From: Psilocybe azurescens
Lineage: Eukaryota > Basidiomycota > Agaricomycetes > Agaricales > Agrocybaceae
Direction: 5' to 3'
NCBI GenBank assembly: GCA_023853785.1
Contig: JAJIRX010000711.1
Location: 62,001 to 126,000 of the forward strand
DNA length: 64,000 nt
Below, in pieces: positions 63,350 through 64,000 of the stretch (positions are counted from its first letter, which is position 1; every line of letters starts with the position of its first letter). The position numbers and the translations under genes were made by a program. The notes under the pieces are model-generated. The model made no database searches. It was not told the origin of the DNA and saw nothing but the letters and a program-made list of their open reading frames with translations.

Positions 63350-64000
63350 ATGGCGTACAATCAATATCACTTTCGTCCCAGACCACCACGTCTTCGGATG
63401 GACAACAGGCCAGACTCTGATACTACTAGTACAGATAGTACCGGACTCGGAGGACACCGCAAGAATACACTCATTTCCACCCATAAACATCTCAAGCCCA
63501 TCCCCCGCCAGCACTCCCACTTTCTCTTCCCTCCCAGCGCCCGCTCATCAGCGAGCTCAACACCAGCTCCATCCCGCTCGACTTCGCCCTTGCCCCAGTT
63601 CTACCCCCAGTCGCCCTCATGTCCCTCCGAGTCAGACAGCGAGGAGCCCCACTCCCCACTGCTCAGGGAGCACCCTAACAGGCATCTGTGGTGGCGAGAA
63701 CAGGGCAGGCGGCCGTGGTGGTCTGTCGCCGCTCGTCGCAGGGAGGAAAGAGGATGGCGTCCAGCAAGACTCGCAAGGAGGTGGCTGCGACGTCTCGTTC
63801 GACATCCCTTCTTTCCCAGTCAGCCCATCACCATCGTAAGTGCTGCGCTTTTTGTTCAGTCTGTTCTAATCTTTGACCACCCCCCCCCCTTCAAAAGGTT
63901 TTGACTCTTATATTATTCTCAATCTTTGCTATATCCCTCACACTCCTTCTCATGTATGTCCTCAATCCGGATAAAGAGCCTCTGCCCTGGCGCGCCTACT
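63350..64000 (+). CDS. Type II membrane protein, probable GT31 glycosyltransferase (5' part)
   Basis: Start MAYNQYHFRPRPPRLRMDNR, then a Ser/Pro-rich cytosolic part and an Arg/Trp-rich stretch (RRPWWSVAARRREERGWRPA). A single membrane anchor reads VLTLILFSIFAISLTLLLMY, followed by VLNPDKEPLPWRAY at the window end. One intron (donor GTAAGT, acceptor AAAAG, with a C10 run) precedes the anchor. The layout is that of a Golgi type II glycosyltransferase; the NPDKEPLPWRAY motif reminds me of basidiomycete GT31 proteins. The catalytic domain is outside the window, so function is inferred. Confidence 0.5.

Overview
The window is nuclear DNA from a filamentous basidiomycete fungus, most likely an Agaricomycete. 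Genes are dense, on both strands, and cut by many short introns (mostly about 50-75 nt, GT-AG). The proteins are eukaryotic house-keeping families, several with fungal forms (Hsp104, Ppz-type phosphatase, Ime2/Crk1-type kinase). There is no sign of bacterial operons, CRISPR or rDNA.

Layout: 1-9.9 kb, 3' part of VPS13 (+). 10-14.5 kb, a DENN-domain protein (-). 15.8-17.9 kb, a NIPA-type Mg2+ transporter (-), divergent from HSP104 (18.4-21.6 kb, +), whose upstream region carries a heat-shock-element-like site and a TATA box. 21.9-22.7 kb, NDUFS6-type complex I subunit (+). 23.4-26.8 kb, Ime2/MAK-like kinase (-). 27.0-28.4 kb, ribose-phosphate pyrophosphokinase (-). 28.4-30.5 kb, no gene seen. 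30.5-33.0 kb, DCP2 (-). 33.1-33.9 kb, a damaged TPR-MYND gene (+). 34.2-38.0 kb, INCENP/Sli15 (-). 38.2-40.6 kb, a GRAM-domain membrane protein (+). 40.8-44.0 kb, REC8-type kleisin (+). 44.7-45.6 kb, isopentenyl diphosphate isomerase (+). 45.9-47.3 kb, a poly-Q protein of unknown function (-). 47.7-48.4 kb, MPC1 (+). 48.5-51.9 kb, DNA ligase I (-). 52.4-53.2 kb, a 0.7-kb element with 32-bp terminal inverted repeats. 53.8-54.5 kb, RPS11/uS17 (+). 54.8-56.4 kb, Ppz-type phosphatase (+). 57.5-59.0 kb, an EamA/SLC35-type transporter (-). 59.3-59.6 kb, mitochondrial bL36 (+). 59.8-60.4 kb, DHFR (-). 60.7-61.5 kb, SGT1-like (-). 61.9-63.3 kb, GST-fold protein (+). 63.35 kb to the end, the start of a type II membrane protein resembling GT31 glycosyltransferases (+).

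The genes do not form one pathway; this is ordinary core genome. REC8, INCENP, DNA ligase I and the Ime2-like kinase all act in chromosome biology or meiosis, but nothing shows co-regulation.

Two themes deserve attention. First, splicing: there is a candidate 1-nt exon in the PRPS gene, a 6-nt exon in NDUFS6, a 13-nt exon in the GST-fold gene, a GC-AG intron in IDI1 and an in-frame stop-free intron in PRPS. Second, sequence quality: many essential genes are broken by one base at short homopolymers (VPS13, the DENN gene, HSP104, NDUFS6, the kinase, IDI1, LIG1, RPS11). This looks like base-calling error rather than biology, and it limits any pseudogene call in this window.
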